Origin: Lactobacillus gallinarum DSM 10532 = JCM 2011
Lineage (GTDB): Bacteria > Bacillota > Bacilli > Lactobacillales > Lactobacillaceae
Assembly: GCF_001434975.1 (NCBI RefSeq)
Contig: NZ_AZEL01000050.1
Span: 74,117-138,116 of the forward strand
Direction: 5' to 3'
Length of the DNA: 64,000 nucleotides
In this document: positions 46,841 through 55,898 of the stretch, piece by piece
Layout of the letters: each line of letters opens with the position of its first letter
Numbering within the stretch: position 1 is the stretch's first letter
Notes under the pieces: generated by a model
Told to the model about the DNA's origin: nothing
Databases searched by the model: none
Seen by the model: the letters and a program-made list of their open reading frames with translations, nothing else
Translations under genes and position numbers: made by a program

Positions 46841-49597
46841 ATGGATGAAAATAAAATCCGTAAATTATATGCCCAGAATGAGGTTCAACAAGTTTTTACA
46901 AATTTGCAATCTTCTTCTTCTGGATTATCAGATGAGGAAGCCGCTAAACGACTTAAAAAATATGGTACTAATACTATTAAAAAAGCCGCAGCTGAATCAG
47001 AATGGAAAACGTTTTTCAAAAACTTTTCTAGTATGATGGCAATTTTGCTTTGGATATCAGGGTTAATTGCAATAGTTTCCGGAACGTTAGAATTAGGAAT
47101 TGCCATTTGGTTGGTTAATATTATCAATGGCTTATTTAGTTTTTGGCAGGAGCGAGCCGCCAAGCGGGCAACGGATGCCTTAAACAATATGTTGCCCAGC
47201 TATGTAGAAGTGATTAGAAATGGCAAGAAAAAGCAAATAAATAGTAAAGAGCTAGTGCCGGGGGATGTTTTTGTTTTACAAGCTGGTAACTCAATCCCAG
47301 CCGATGCAAGAATTATTTCCGCCAGTTCAATGCAAGTAGATCAAAGTGCTTTGAATGGTGAATCTGTTCCAGAGTCTAAAACCACAAAGTATGATCCTGG
47401 TGAAGGTAGTTATGCTGAAAGCAATTTGGTTTACTCAGGCACTACTGTGGGAGCTGGCACTGCTAGAGCAATTGCTTTTGCGACGGGTATGAATACAGAA
47501 TTCGGTCGAATTGCAAGCTTGACGCAAAAACAAACGAAGACAAGCAGTCCTCTCACGGCAGAGCTTAATCGATTGACTAAGCAAATTTCGATTATTGCTA
47601 TTACGATTGGACTTATATTTTTTATCGCAGCTATCTTCTTCGTAAAGTATCCTTTAGCTAAGGCTTTTATCTTTGCTTTGGGGATGATTGTTGCTTTTAT
47701 TCCAGAAGGATTATTGCCAACGGTAACTTTAAGTCTAGCTCAAGGTGTTAAGCGGATGGCTAAAAAGCATGCGTTAGTGAAAGAATTGAATTCTGTTGAA
47801 ACTTTAGGTGAAACGACAGTTATTTGCTCAGATAAAACCGGTACGTTGACGCAGAATCAAATGACAATTCACTACCTTTGGACACCAGCTCATGAATATC
47901 ACGTTACTGGTAATGGCTATGTTAATAATGGTCAGATTGAGCTAAATACAAAACAATTATGGTATGAGGAAAATCCTGATTTACGTAAATTAGTTCAAAT
48001 TGCAGCTTTGGATAATGATACTTCGGTTCAACCTAATAAAAAGGGTGGAAAGCCTAAGATTTTAGGTACACCAACCGAAGCTTCCTTGATTGTGATGGCA
48101 GAAAAAGCTGGATTTGATAAACAAAAAGTTTTAGTAAAATATCCTCGTTTGCGGGAATTGCCATTTGATTCTGATCGTAAAAGAATGTCAACTGTTCATC
48201 GTTGGGATGATACGCATTATATTGGTCTCACTAAAGGTTCTTATAGCGACACGATTAAGCAATGTGATCAAATCCAGGTTGATGGTAAAATTCGTCCGAT
48301 GACTGAAGCAGATCGTCTTCGCGCTAAAAAGGCAAACGCTGATTATGCTTCTCGCGGATTGCGCAGTATGGCCCTCGCTTATAAAATAATCGATCATGGT
48401 GTCGATATTAATAAAATAAGTATTGCGGATGCGGAAAATCATTTAATCTTTGTGGGTTTAGCAACAATGAGCGATCCACCACGTCCAGAAATTTATGATG
48501 CAGTTAAACGTTGTCATCAGGCCAAAATTAGAATAATCATGGTAACTGGGGATTCAAAATTAACTGCTAAGTCAGTGGCTGTTCAAATTGGTTTAACTTC
48601 TGATCAAGCACGTGTAATTTCCGGTAATGAATTAGATCAAATGAGCGATGAAGAATTGCGTCATGCATTAAAAGATGAGGTAATCTTTGCCAGAGTTGCT
48701 CCAGAACAAAAATACCGCATTGTAAAGAATTGTCAGGCTAACGGTGAAGTTGTAGCTTCCACCGGTGATGGAGTTAATGATGCTCCGGCTTTAAAGCAAG
48801 CCGATATTGGAATTGCAATGGGAATGACTGGTACTGACGTGGCTAAAGATGCAGCCAATATGATTTTGACCGATGATAACTTCGCTTCGATTGTAGCTGC
48901 CATTGAAGAAGGACGTGCAGTTTATAGCAATATCCGCAAGTTCTTAACATATATTTTGACTTCTAATGTACCCGAAGCTATTCCGTCAGTGCTATTTCTT
49001 TTCTCGGCTGGATTAATTCCACTTCCTATGACAGTTATGCAAATTTTAACGGTTGATCTAGGTACCGATATGCTTCCAGCCTTAGGATTAGGTGCGGAAG
49101 CTGCCGATCCAGATATTATGAAGCAACCACCACGTAAAAGATCAGAACATTTATTGAACAAGGGTGTTATTATTAAAGCCTTTTGTTGGTATGGTCTTTT
49201 ATCAAGTATTATTTCTACAGCTGCCTATTTCTTTGTGAACTATCAAAATGGTTGGCCTAACGTAGCTTTGGCTGCTAATGGCTCAATTTATATGCGAGCT
49301 ACAACTATGGTTTTAGGTGCAATTGTCTTCACTCAGGTGGCAAATGTATTAAATTGTAGAACTAATACAGTTTCTGTTTTTAAAAAGGGATTATTTGAGA
49401 ATAAAAATATTTGGTACGGCATTATTTTTGAAATCATTCTATTCGTTATTTTGACTATTACACCAGGCATTCAGCAGGTGCTCAATACAACTATCTTGAC
49501 TGCTAGTGATTGGCTATTCCTATTCTTGTTACCAATTCCTTTAGTATTATTAGATGAACTAAGAAAATGGTTGATGTATCATCACAAAAATATCTAA
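46841..49597 (+). CDS. type II P-type cation ATPase
   Basis: A 918-residue ion pump with ten predicted transmembrane segments. The phosphorylated Asp is in ICSDKTGTLTQNQ, and MVTGDSKLTAKSVA and TGDGVNDAPALKQADIG are intact. The dephosphorylation loop reads LNGES instead of TGES. The M4 ion-site motif is PEGLLPTVTLSL with AKKHALVKELNSVETLG, closer to Na,K-ATPase-like pumps than the PEGLP of calcium pumps. Substrate (Na, K or Ca) is therefore uncertain. A good AAGGTG precedes the ATG region. Length is normal. Confidence 0.9.
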   Translation: MDENKIRKLYAQNEVQQVFTNLQSSSSGLSDEEAAKRLKKYGTNTIKKAAAESEWKTFFKNFSSMMAILLWISGLIAIVSGTLELGIAIWLVNIINGLFSFWQERAAKRATDALNNMLPSYVEVIRNGKKKQINSKELVPGDVFVLQAGNSIPADARIISASSMQVDQSALNGESVPESKTTKYDPGEGSYAESNLVYSGTTVGAGTARAIAFATGMNTEFGRIASLTQKQTKTSSPLTAELNRLTKQISIIAITIGLIFFIAAIFFVKYPLAKAFIFALGMIVAFIPEGLLPTVTLSLAQGVKRMAKKHALVKELNSVETLGETTVICSDKTGTLTQNQMTIHYLWTPAHEYHVTGNGYVNNGQIELNTKQLWYEENPDLRKLVQIAALDNDTSVQPNKKGGKPKILGTPTEASLIVMAEKAGFDKQKVLVKYPRLRELPFDSDRKRMSTVHRWDDTHYIGLTKGSYSDTIKQCDQIQVDGKIRPMTEADRLRAKKANADYASRGLRSMALAYKIIDHGVDINKISIADAENHLIFVGLATMSDPPRPEIYDAVKRCHQAKIRIIMVTGDSKLTAKSVAVQIGLTSDQARVISGNELDQMSDEELRHALKDEVIFARVAPEQKYRIVKNCQANGEVVASTGDGVNDAPALKQADIGIAMGMTGTDVAKDAANMILTDDNFASIVAAIEEGRAVYSNIRKFLTYILTSNVPEAIPSVLFLFSAGLIPLPMTVMQILTVDLGTDMLPALGLGAEAADPDIMKQPPRKRSEHLLNKGVIIKAFCWYGLLSSIISTAAYFFVNYQNGWPNVALAANGSIYMRATTMVLGAIVFTQVANVLNCRTNTVSVFKKGLFENKNIWYGIIFEIILFVILTITPGIQQVLNTTILTASDWLFLFLLPIPLVLLDELRKWLMYHHKNI

Positions 49598-49605
49598 TAA
49601 TTTGG

Positions 49606-49634
49606 GCAGCTTAAGTTTTTAAGCTGCTATTCTT
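49606..49634 (+). terminator. weak Rho-independent terminator
   Basis: Stem GCAGCTTAA/TTAAGCTGC with a 4-nt loop followed by a poor T tail (TATTCTT). Confidence 0.65.
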
Positions 49635-49667
49635 ATGCTAAAATTATTTTTAAGGAGATATAAGATT

Positions 49668-50048
49668 ATGAAATGGATTTCAACTATTAAAAAAATTGGT
49701 AAAAAAGCTATCGATAATAAAGATGGCATGGTAATTTTGTTCGGCGAGGGTGCCAACAAAGACTTAGAAGATGTTTCAGTTATTCAAAAATTTAGTGATG
49801 AAACTCCAGTTAATGGCTTTGTCTTTAAAAAGGGCGATACGATTACTGTAGATGGTCAAACTTATGTAGCTAATTATGTAGGTCCAATGGTTGAAAGTAA
49901 TATGAAGGCTTTGGGTCACGCTACTTTATTCTTTAACCGTCCAATTCCTAAAGCACCTTTAGCAAATGCGGTATATTTTGATCCAGATGTTGCTCAACCA
50001 CTTCCAACCTTTAAAGTGGATGATGATATTGTTTACGAACACATTTAA
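49668..50048 (+). CDS. orphan PTS glucitol/sorbitol EIIA-like protein
   Basis: A 126-residue protein of the EIIA-Gut family: FVFKKGDTITVDGQTYVANYVG and ESNMKALGHATLFF are typical. No EIIB/C-Gut genes are adjacent. The position of the phosphorylated His of Escherichia coli SrlB (in its FIHCH segment) reads VIQKF, so the phospho-acceptor seems to be Gln. It may be a regulatory or catalytically dead relative. ATG 49668 follows AAGGAG. It starts the run to the AI-2E permease gene. Confidence 0.85.
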   Translation: MKWISTIKKIGKKAIDNKDGMVILFGEGANKDLEDVSVIQKFSDETPVNGFVFKKGDTITVDGQTYVANYVGPMVESNMKALGHATLFFNRPIPKAPLANAVYFDPDVAQPLPTFKVDDDIVYEHI

Positions 50049-50064
50049 ATACTAGGACAGGTAG

Positions 50065-51264
50065 ATGGATTATAAACAAAAAAGTAAAAAAGAAACCTTA
50101 TTTAAAAAATGGTTTTTAGATAATCGGTTTAGTATTGTTTTATTAAACATCTTATTGTTCTTTTTAATTATCTGGATTTTTAAAAAAATTTCTTTTGTAT
50201 TGAATCCTGCTTGGGTATTTTTTAGTGCGATTTTGCCGCCATTACTTTTAGCGGTTATTCAATATTATGTAATGAATCCAGTAGTAGATTGGTTTGAAAA
50301 GAAGTTTAAAGTACCTAGAGTTGCTACAATTCTTGTCTTGTTTCTGTTTGTTTTAATAGCTTTAATCTGGATTATCAATATCCTGGTTCCTATTGCCCAG
50401 AATCAGATTAATTCGCTGATTAAAAACTGGCCTCATATTTGGAACGATGCTGTTAATGCAACACAGAATGCTTTGCGTGATCCTCGTTTGCATGAGGTAA
50501 AAGGTAGCTTACAAGGCATGATAGACAATACGCAAAAAACTTTGTTTAAATCAGGGCAAAGTACTATCAACGCTACTTTAGGCAATATATCATCTGCGGT
50601 AAGTATCATTACAATGATTGTGATGACTCTGCTTACTGCACCGTTTATCTTATTCTTTATGCTCAAAGATGGGCATCAATTGCGTCCTTACATTACGAAA
50701 TTTGCACCGGAGCATTGGCAACCTAGTTTTAGTCAGCTGTTGTATGATATCAACTATGCATTGGCTTCATATATTCGTGGTCAAATAACAGTTGCTTTTT
50801 GGGTAGGCGTCATGTTTGTAATTGGCTACATAATAATTGGCCTACCATATGGATTAGCTTTAGCTATCCTAGCCGGTTTTATGAATTTGATTCCATATTT
50901 TGGGACACCATTGGCTCTTATTCCGGTATTCGTAATTGCAATTATGACTTCAGGATCAATGTTAATTAAGGTTTTAGTGGTCTTTTTAATTGAACAAGCA
51001 ATTGAAACTAGAATTTTAAGTCCTTTAGTTATGGGGAATAAAATGGAAATGCATCCCGTAACTACTATTTTACTTTTAATCGGTGCTAGTTCCGTTTGGG
51101 GACTATGGGGTGTAATTTTTGGTATTCCGATCTATGCAATCTTGAAGATTATCGTGTCTCGCGTGTACAATTATTATCGAAGAGAATCTGAAATTTTTAG
51201 TGAAACAGATGCTGTTTCTTCGACCACGGGAGATGCAGATACAAAAGCAAATAATGCTAAATAA
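50065..51264 (+). CDS. AI-2E-family transporter
   Basis: A 399-residue permease with about eight transmembrane segments and a central region (about 120-170) of soluble helices. GFMNLIPYFGTPLALIP and IETRILSPLVMGNKMEMHPV are family signatures. The name stems from one AI-2 exporter; many members move Na/H or unknown ligands. It lies 16 nt after the EIIA-Gut-like gene and ends with a terminator. Confidence 0.88.
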   Translation: MDYKQKSKKETLFKKWFLDNRFSIVLLNILLFFLIIWIFKKISFVLNPAWVFFSAILPPLLLAVIQYYVMNPVVDWFEKKFKVPRVATILVLFLFVLIALIWIINILVPIAQNQINSLIKNWPHIWNDAVNATQNALRDPRLHEVKGSLQGMIDNTQKTLFKSGQSTINATLGNISSAVSIITMIVMTLLTAPFILFFMLKDGHQLRPYITKFAPEHWQPSFSQLLYDINYALASYIRGQITVAFWVGVMFVIGYIIIGLPYGLALAILAGFMNLIPYFGTPLALIPVFVIAIMTSGSMLIKVLVVFLIEQAIETRILSPLVMGNKMEMHPVTTILLLIGASSVWGLWGVIFGIPIYAILKIIVSRVYNYYRRESEIFSETDAVSSTTGDADTKANNAK

Positions 51265-51267
51265 ATT

Positions 51268-51298
51268 AAAGCGTGGTTTAAAAGCTGCGCTTTTTTAG
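51268..51298 (+). terminator. Rho-independent terminator
   Basis: AAAGCGTGG/CTGCGCTTT (two wobble pairs) with a T run, after the AI-2E-type gene. Confidence 0.8.
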
Positions 51299-51315
51299 TT
51301 TAAGGAGTTTTTGAA

Positions 51316-51876
51316 ATGACAAATCACGTAGTTTTATATGAGCCGTTAATGCCAGCTAATACTGGTAATATTGCACGTACCTGTGCAGGTACCAATACAG
51401 TTTTAGATTTGATTGAACCTTTGGGTTTTCAAATTGATAATAAAAAAATGAAACGAGCAGGGCTCGATTATTGGGACAAAGTTGATGTACGTCGTCATGA
51501 TGATCTGAATGCTTTTTTAAAGACTTTAGGGCCTAATGACGAAATGTATTTAATTTCTAAGTTTTCATCAAAGAATTATGTAGATGTAGATTACACCGAC
51601 CCAAATAAAAATTATTATTTTGTTTTTGGTAAGGAAACTACAGGTTTACCTGAAACTTTTATGCGTGAATATTATGACAGAAATTTAAGAATTCCAATGT
51701 CAGATAATATTCGTTGCTATAATTTGTCGAATTCTGTAGCAATGGTCTTGCTTGAAGCATTGCGTCAACAAGGATTTCCAAATATGGAAACTGCACACCA
51801 TTATGAAAATGATAAATTGAAGGATGATTATGATCGTCCAGAAAGATATGAACGTAATTTAGGAAGTGAAGAATAA
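51316..51876 (+). CDS. trmL: tRNA (cytidine/uridine-34 2'-O)-methyltransferase TrmL
   Basis: A 186-residue SPOUT enzyme that methylates the wobble base of tRNA-Leu species. The order YEPLMPANTGNIARTC, FGKETTGLPETFM and RIPMSDNIRCYNLSNSVAMVLLEA gives the trefoil-knot motifs. Length is slightly above the usual 155-170 because of a C-terminal extension (DRPERYERNLGSEE). It overlaps the DUF1149 gene by one base. Confidence 0.94.
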   Translation: MTNHVVLYEPLMPANTGNIARTCAGTNTVLDLIEPLGFQIDNKKMKRAGLDYWDKVDVRRHDDLNAFLKTLGPNDEMYLISKFSSKNYVDVDYTDPNKNYYFVFGKETTGLPETFMREYYDRNLRIPMSDNIRCYNLSNSVAMVLLEALRQQGFPNMETAHHYENDKLKDDYDRPERYERNLGSEE

Positions 51877-52265
51877 TGGATTTTGAGAGACAAACACCAG
51901 TAACTGTACAAGCATTTCACTATGATTTAGTTGATGAAGATACAGAACCAAAGAGCGATGTTAGAACTGGCATTCAAAAATTGGATGTAAGTCAAGATGA
52001 TGAGCATTCAGAAGAAAATGGCAGCTATTATGATGTAGCTGTGTTCTATGATGTAGTTCCTGCACCAAGTGAATTTAGAGTAAGTGGAACTATTCATCAG
52101 GTTGTTCAATTAAAAGATTATCATGGTGATGGTTCTGATATCAGTAGCGCAGATTGGCAACTTTTAAGTCGACCATTGGTTGAATATATTGAGACTTTAA
52201 CGTATGAAGTAACTCAAGTAACTTTTGACCAACCGGTTAACTTGAACTTTAAAGCCAATTTTTAA
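51876..52265 (+). CDS. DUF1149-family protein
   Basis: A 129-residue protein of the DUF1149 family, known in lactobacilli but without a function. VQAFHYDLVDED and DYHGDGSDISSADWQLLSRPLVEYIE segments are recognised from memory. It is coupled to trmL (one-base overlap) and followed by ftsK 20 nt later. Confidence 0.82.
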   Translation: MDFERQTPVTVQAFHYDLVDEDTEPKSDVRTGIQKLDVSQDDEHSEENGSYYDVAVFYDVVPAPSEFRVSGTIHQVVQLKDYHGDGSDISSADWQLLSRPLVEYIETLTYEVTQVTFDQPVNLNFKANF

Positions 52266-52285
52266 TCACTAATTAGGGTGAGTAC

Positions 52286-54697
52286 ATGCCTGTAAAAAGG
52301 AAAAAAAGAAAGACAAAAAAGACATATTCTAAAAAGAAAACAACTAAAAAACAAAATTTAAATTGGAGTATTTTGGGGCTAGTATTTATTTTGCTAGCTG
52401 TTTTTGCCTTTGTTAGATTTGGTATTTTAGGTAAACAGATTGCTAATTTGATTCGCTTGTTTTTTGGTGATTCATATCTATTAGCTGCTAGTTTATTAGC
52501 CCTTTTTGGGCTGGTAAATTTGATTTATAACCAGCCAGTTCATTTGTCAGTTAAACGTACAATTGGGCTTTCTTTAGCATTAATTGGTATTTTATTGATT
52601 CAAAGTAGCTTGTATTACGAGCATGAATTAGTAAATAGTAATTTCTTGAATTCATTCTGGCATGCGATGACTGCAGAATTTGGTCGTGCCGCTGTTACAG
52701 AAAGTGTCGGTGGCGGTCTGATTGGTTCGCTAGGTTATCAGATTTTCTATCCGCTATTAGGACAAATTGGAATCAAGATTTTTGCGTTCTTACTAATTCC
52801 TATTGGGATCTTGATGTTCTTTGATGTGAAATTCAGGACGATTATTGAAAAATTTCAATCCAGCAGTCAATTATTTATTCAAAAAAATAAAACCGCTGGT
52901 GTTAAGTTGAAGGACAAATATAGCGACGTATTGGAAAAAAGAAAACAAAAACGTGCTAATGACGATAATAAAAATATTTTCCCAGACGTTGCAGATTTTG
53001 ATTCTGATGACAATGAGGAAGATACTAGTGTTAAACCTTCAAGTGAAGACGTGACGGTCGAACCAGATCCAGAGCCGGCTCCTGAGCCGCAAATCCAAAT
53101 TGCACCACAGCATGAAGAACCTGACAGCAAGGATTTACCCAAATCGCATTCTTTTGCTCAAGAAGATCAAAAATTGGTGCAAGAATTAGCCAATGTGGAT
53201 CATGGTGAGTTAAAAACAGATACTATAGTTAACAAGTCATATAAAAAGCCACCTTTGAGTTTATTAGATCCAATTAAATCAACTGATCAGAGTACAGACC
53301 GTGATTTAATTAAGAAAAATACTCAGGTTTTACAATCTACTTTTAAGAGTTTTGGTGTAAAGGTAATTATTAAAAAGGCCATTTTAGGCCCTACTATTAC
53401 TCGGTATGAGGTTCAACCTGCCGTCGGTGTAAAAGTTAGTCGTATTGTTAATTTGGCTGACGATTTGGCTTTGGCACTTGCAGCCAAGGATATTAGAATT
53501 GAAGCTCCAATTCCAGGAAAACCTTTTATTGGTATTGAGGTGCCTAATCGGGCAACTTCAGTTGTATCTTTTAAAGATGTAATGGAACATCAAGATGCAA
53601 AGGCAAAAAAGGATCCAATGAATGTGCCATTAGGCAAAGACGTTACTGGAAGTACTATTTCCGCTAATTTGGCAAAAATGCCACACTTATTAATAGCTGG
53701 GTCTACTGGTTCTGGTAAGTCTGTTGCCATCAACACTATTTTGGCAAGTATTTTGATGAAAGCCAGACCAGAAGATGTAAAGCTAGTTTTAATTGATCCT
53801 AAAATGGTAGAACTTTCTGTTTATAACGGAGTACCACACTTGTTAATTCCGGTTGTAACAGATGCTAAATTGGCTTCTAATGCATTGCGCAAAGTAGTTA
53901 AAGAAATGGAACGCCGCTATAAGTTATTTGCGGCAGGTGGCGTTCGCAACATGGGCGAATATAATCAAAAAGTCGCTGAAAATAATCAGGATAAATCTAA
54001 GCCTGCAATGAAGCCATTGCCGTATATTTTAGTAGTGGTTGACGAACTTAGTGACCTGATGATGGTTGGTGGCCATGATGTTGAAGGAGCAATAGTTCGA
54101 CTAGGACAAATGGCTCGAGCTGCCGGAATTCATATGATTTTAGCTACTCAGCGTCCAAGTGTAGATGTTATTACTGGTTTAATTAAAGCCAATGTTCCAT
54201 CTCGTATTTCTTTTGCTGTATCTAGTGGTGTAGATTCTAGAACTATTTTGGACCAAACAGGAGCTGAAAAACTTCTAGGTCGTGGTGATATGCTTTATAT
54301 GCCAATTGGTGCTTCAAAACCTGAACGTATTCAAGGTGCTTATATTGCGAGTGATGAAGTTGAACGTGTAATCGATTGGGTAAAGAAGCAACAAAAAGTT
54401 GACTATGATGAGACTATGATTCCTAAAAAGGGTGAAAGCTCATCGGCTTCTGATAATGGAAACGATGAACCGGAAGATGAATTTTATAATCAAGCCGTTG
54501 ATTTGGTTCGTCGTCAGCAAACAGCAAGCGTATCTATGTTGCAGAGACGTTTTAGGATCGGTTATAATCGGGCTGCAAGAATCGTGGATGAGATGGAAGC
54601 TAAAGGAATTGTGGGACCTTCTGAAGGTTCAAAGCCACGTCAAGTATTAGTCCCACCAGTAAAGAATGAAGGTAATGGAAATAATGCTAATGACTAA
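52286..54697 (+). CDS. ftsK: DNA translocase FtsK/SpoIIIE
   Basis: An 803-residue membrane-anchored DNA pump for chromosome segregation at the septum. A basic start leads to four transmembrane segments (about 30-185), an acidic linker (about 230-300), the RecA-like motor with Walker A AGSTGSGKSVAI and Walker B ILVVVDELSDLM, and a C-terminal winged-helix gamma domain (SVSMLQRRFRIGYNRAARIVDEME). The last 32 bases overlap the start region of the following gene. Confidence 0.96.
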   Translation: MPVKRKKRKTKKTYSKKKTTKKQNLNWSILGLVFILLAVFAFVRFGILGKQIANLIRLFFGDSYLLAASLLALFGLVNLIYNQPVHLSVKRTIGLSLALIGILLIQSSLYYEHELVNSNFLNSFWHAMTAEFGRAAVTESVGGGLIGSLGYQIFYPLLGQIGIKIFAFLLIPIGILMFFDVKFRTIIEKFQSSSQLFIQKNKTAGVKLKDKYSDVLEKRKQKRANDDNKNIFPDVADFDSDDNEEDTSVKPSSEDVTVEPDPEPAPEPQIQIAPQHEEPDSKDLPKSHSFAQEDQKLVQELANVDHGELKTDTIVNKSYKKPPLSLLDPIKSTDQSTDRDLIKKNTQVLQSTFKSFGVKVIIKKAILGPTITRYEVQPAVGVKVSRIVNLADDLALALAAKDIRIEAPIPGKPFIGIEVPNRATSVVSFKDVMEHQDAKAKKDPMNVPLGKDVTGSTISANLAKMPHLLIAGSTGSGKSVAINTILASILMKARPEDVKLVLIDPKMVELSVYNGVPHLLIPVVTDAKLASNALRKVVKEMERRYKLFAAGGVRNMGEYNQKVAENNQDKSKPAMKPLPYILVVVDELSDLMMVGGHDVEGAIVRLGQMARAAGIHMILATQRPSVDVITGLIKANVPSRISFAVSSGVDSRTILDQTGAEKLLGRGDMLYMPIGASKPERIQGAYIASDEVERVIDWVKKQQKVDYDETMIPKKGESSSASDNGNDEPEDEFYNQAVDLVRRQQTASVSMLQRRFRIGYNRAARIVDEMEAKGIVGPSEGSKPRQVLVPPVKNEGNGNNAND

Positions 54698-55898
54698 TAT
54701 TACAATTAGGAAAAATAAGAAATTTACAACAGCCGCGTTGGGCTGTTTTTTGCGTTTACCGCTGACAAGTCACAATTTAGCTTTTGCAAGCTTGCTATCA
54801 CGTTTGCAGTCAAACACCAGTATGTTATATCCACAAATTGCGGAGCAGACTCGAAGATTGGCCGATTTATATGATTTGCAATTGGATATTATGCCTCAGC
54901 TTTTTGGTAAAGAAATAATTTTGACTTATTATGCAAATTTTGTTGAACCAACTGAAGTACTGGATCCAGAGTATGTATGTCAAGAAATAATTCAAACTAT
55001 TAGCGAAATTATTACTAAGCCAGATTGTACTCCGGAGATGTTGGCCTATGCGAAAAGACAACTAGAAGATGATTATCGCGAGTTAATGGAGCAGCCTGCC
55101 AATTATGCCATCGATCAATTCTTTAAATTATGGTACCGGGATCAGCCAGATTATGCTGAGAATTTTATGGGACCAATTGATGAAATACAAAATGCTACTG
55201 TAGATGAGGTAAATCGTTACATTGAGAGTCTGCGTGATGTCCCTGTAGCCGTAATTGGCATGGGACGTGACCACCAGTTAATGACTAAACTAGCTAAATT
55301 TTATTTCACCCAGGCTGGTATTATAAAAAATTTCCAAACCACTGGCTTAACTATTCCTGCTAACAAAAACTTAATTGAAAAAGTTGATGAACAAGGCAAT
55401 GCGCAAGCACAATTGTTAATGGGCTTTGGCATTAATCATACAATTAATTATCAGGAACAAATTGTAGGCTTACTTTTAAGTCAATATTTAGCAGGAGACC
55501 AATCATCTAAGTTGTTTAGTAAAATTCGTGAAGAATTAGGTGCAGCTTATGCTGTCGAGGCTAGCTGTTTTGCTAATAATTCTCTGTTTTTAATTAATGC
55601 TGGATTGGATCCCGATCAAGTAGAATCTGCTAAGCGAGTGATATTAAATGAAATAGAGAATTTGGCTGCTGGCAATGTAGATGAAGAACTTTTTAAGAAA
55701 GCTCAAAAGGCCTTGTATAGAAATACTAAAATTGGTTTAGACAGTCAAAATTGGCAAATGGGTCAAGCCTTTCGAGGAGAATTATTTTCAGACTATTTAG
55801 ATTTTGATCGAGAGACTGCTATTAAAAAGGTCACAACTCATCAATTAGTCAGTTTTGTTCAAAATTTATTCTTTAATGAAAGCTATATTTTAAAATGA
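54690..55898 (+). CDS. ymfF: YmfF-type M16 peptidase-like protein
   Basis: A 402-residue M16-like protein without an HxxEH zinc motif, the inactive or structural partner of YmfH. It uses ATG 54690 (or 54684, two residues longer), in the last codons of ftsK. In Bacillus this pair has been linked to EF-P modification or to peptide processing. GINHTINYQEQIVGLLLSQYLAGDQSSKLF is the typical C-terminal M16 part. It ends in ATGA with the next gene. Confidence 0.88.
   Translation: MTNITIRKNKKFTTAALGCFLRLPLTSHNLAFASLLSRLQSNTSMLYPQIAEQTRRLADLYDLQLDIMPQLFGKEIILTYYANFVEPTEVLDPEYVCQEIIQTISEIITKPDCTPEMLAYAKRQLEDDYRELMEQPANYAIDQFFKLWYRDQPDYAENFMGPIDEIQNATVDEVNRYIESLRDVPVAVIGMGRDHQLMTKLAKFYFTQAGIIKNFQTTGLTIPANKNLIEKVDEQGNAQAQLLMGFGINHTINYQEQIVGLLLSQYLAGDQSSKLFSKIREELGAAYAVEASCFANNSLFLINAGLDPDQVESAKRVILNEIENLAAGNVDEELFKKAQKALYRNTKIGLDSQNWQMGQAFRGELFSDYLDFDRETAIKKVTTHQLVSFVQNLFFNESYILK

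Noticed and set aside
46830..47036. 68-codon plus-strand ORF over the ATPase start
   Set aside because: A shadow of the ATPase frame without family-like content.
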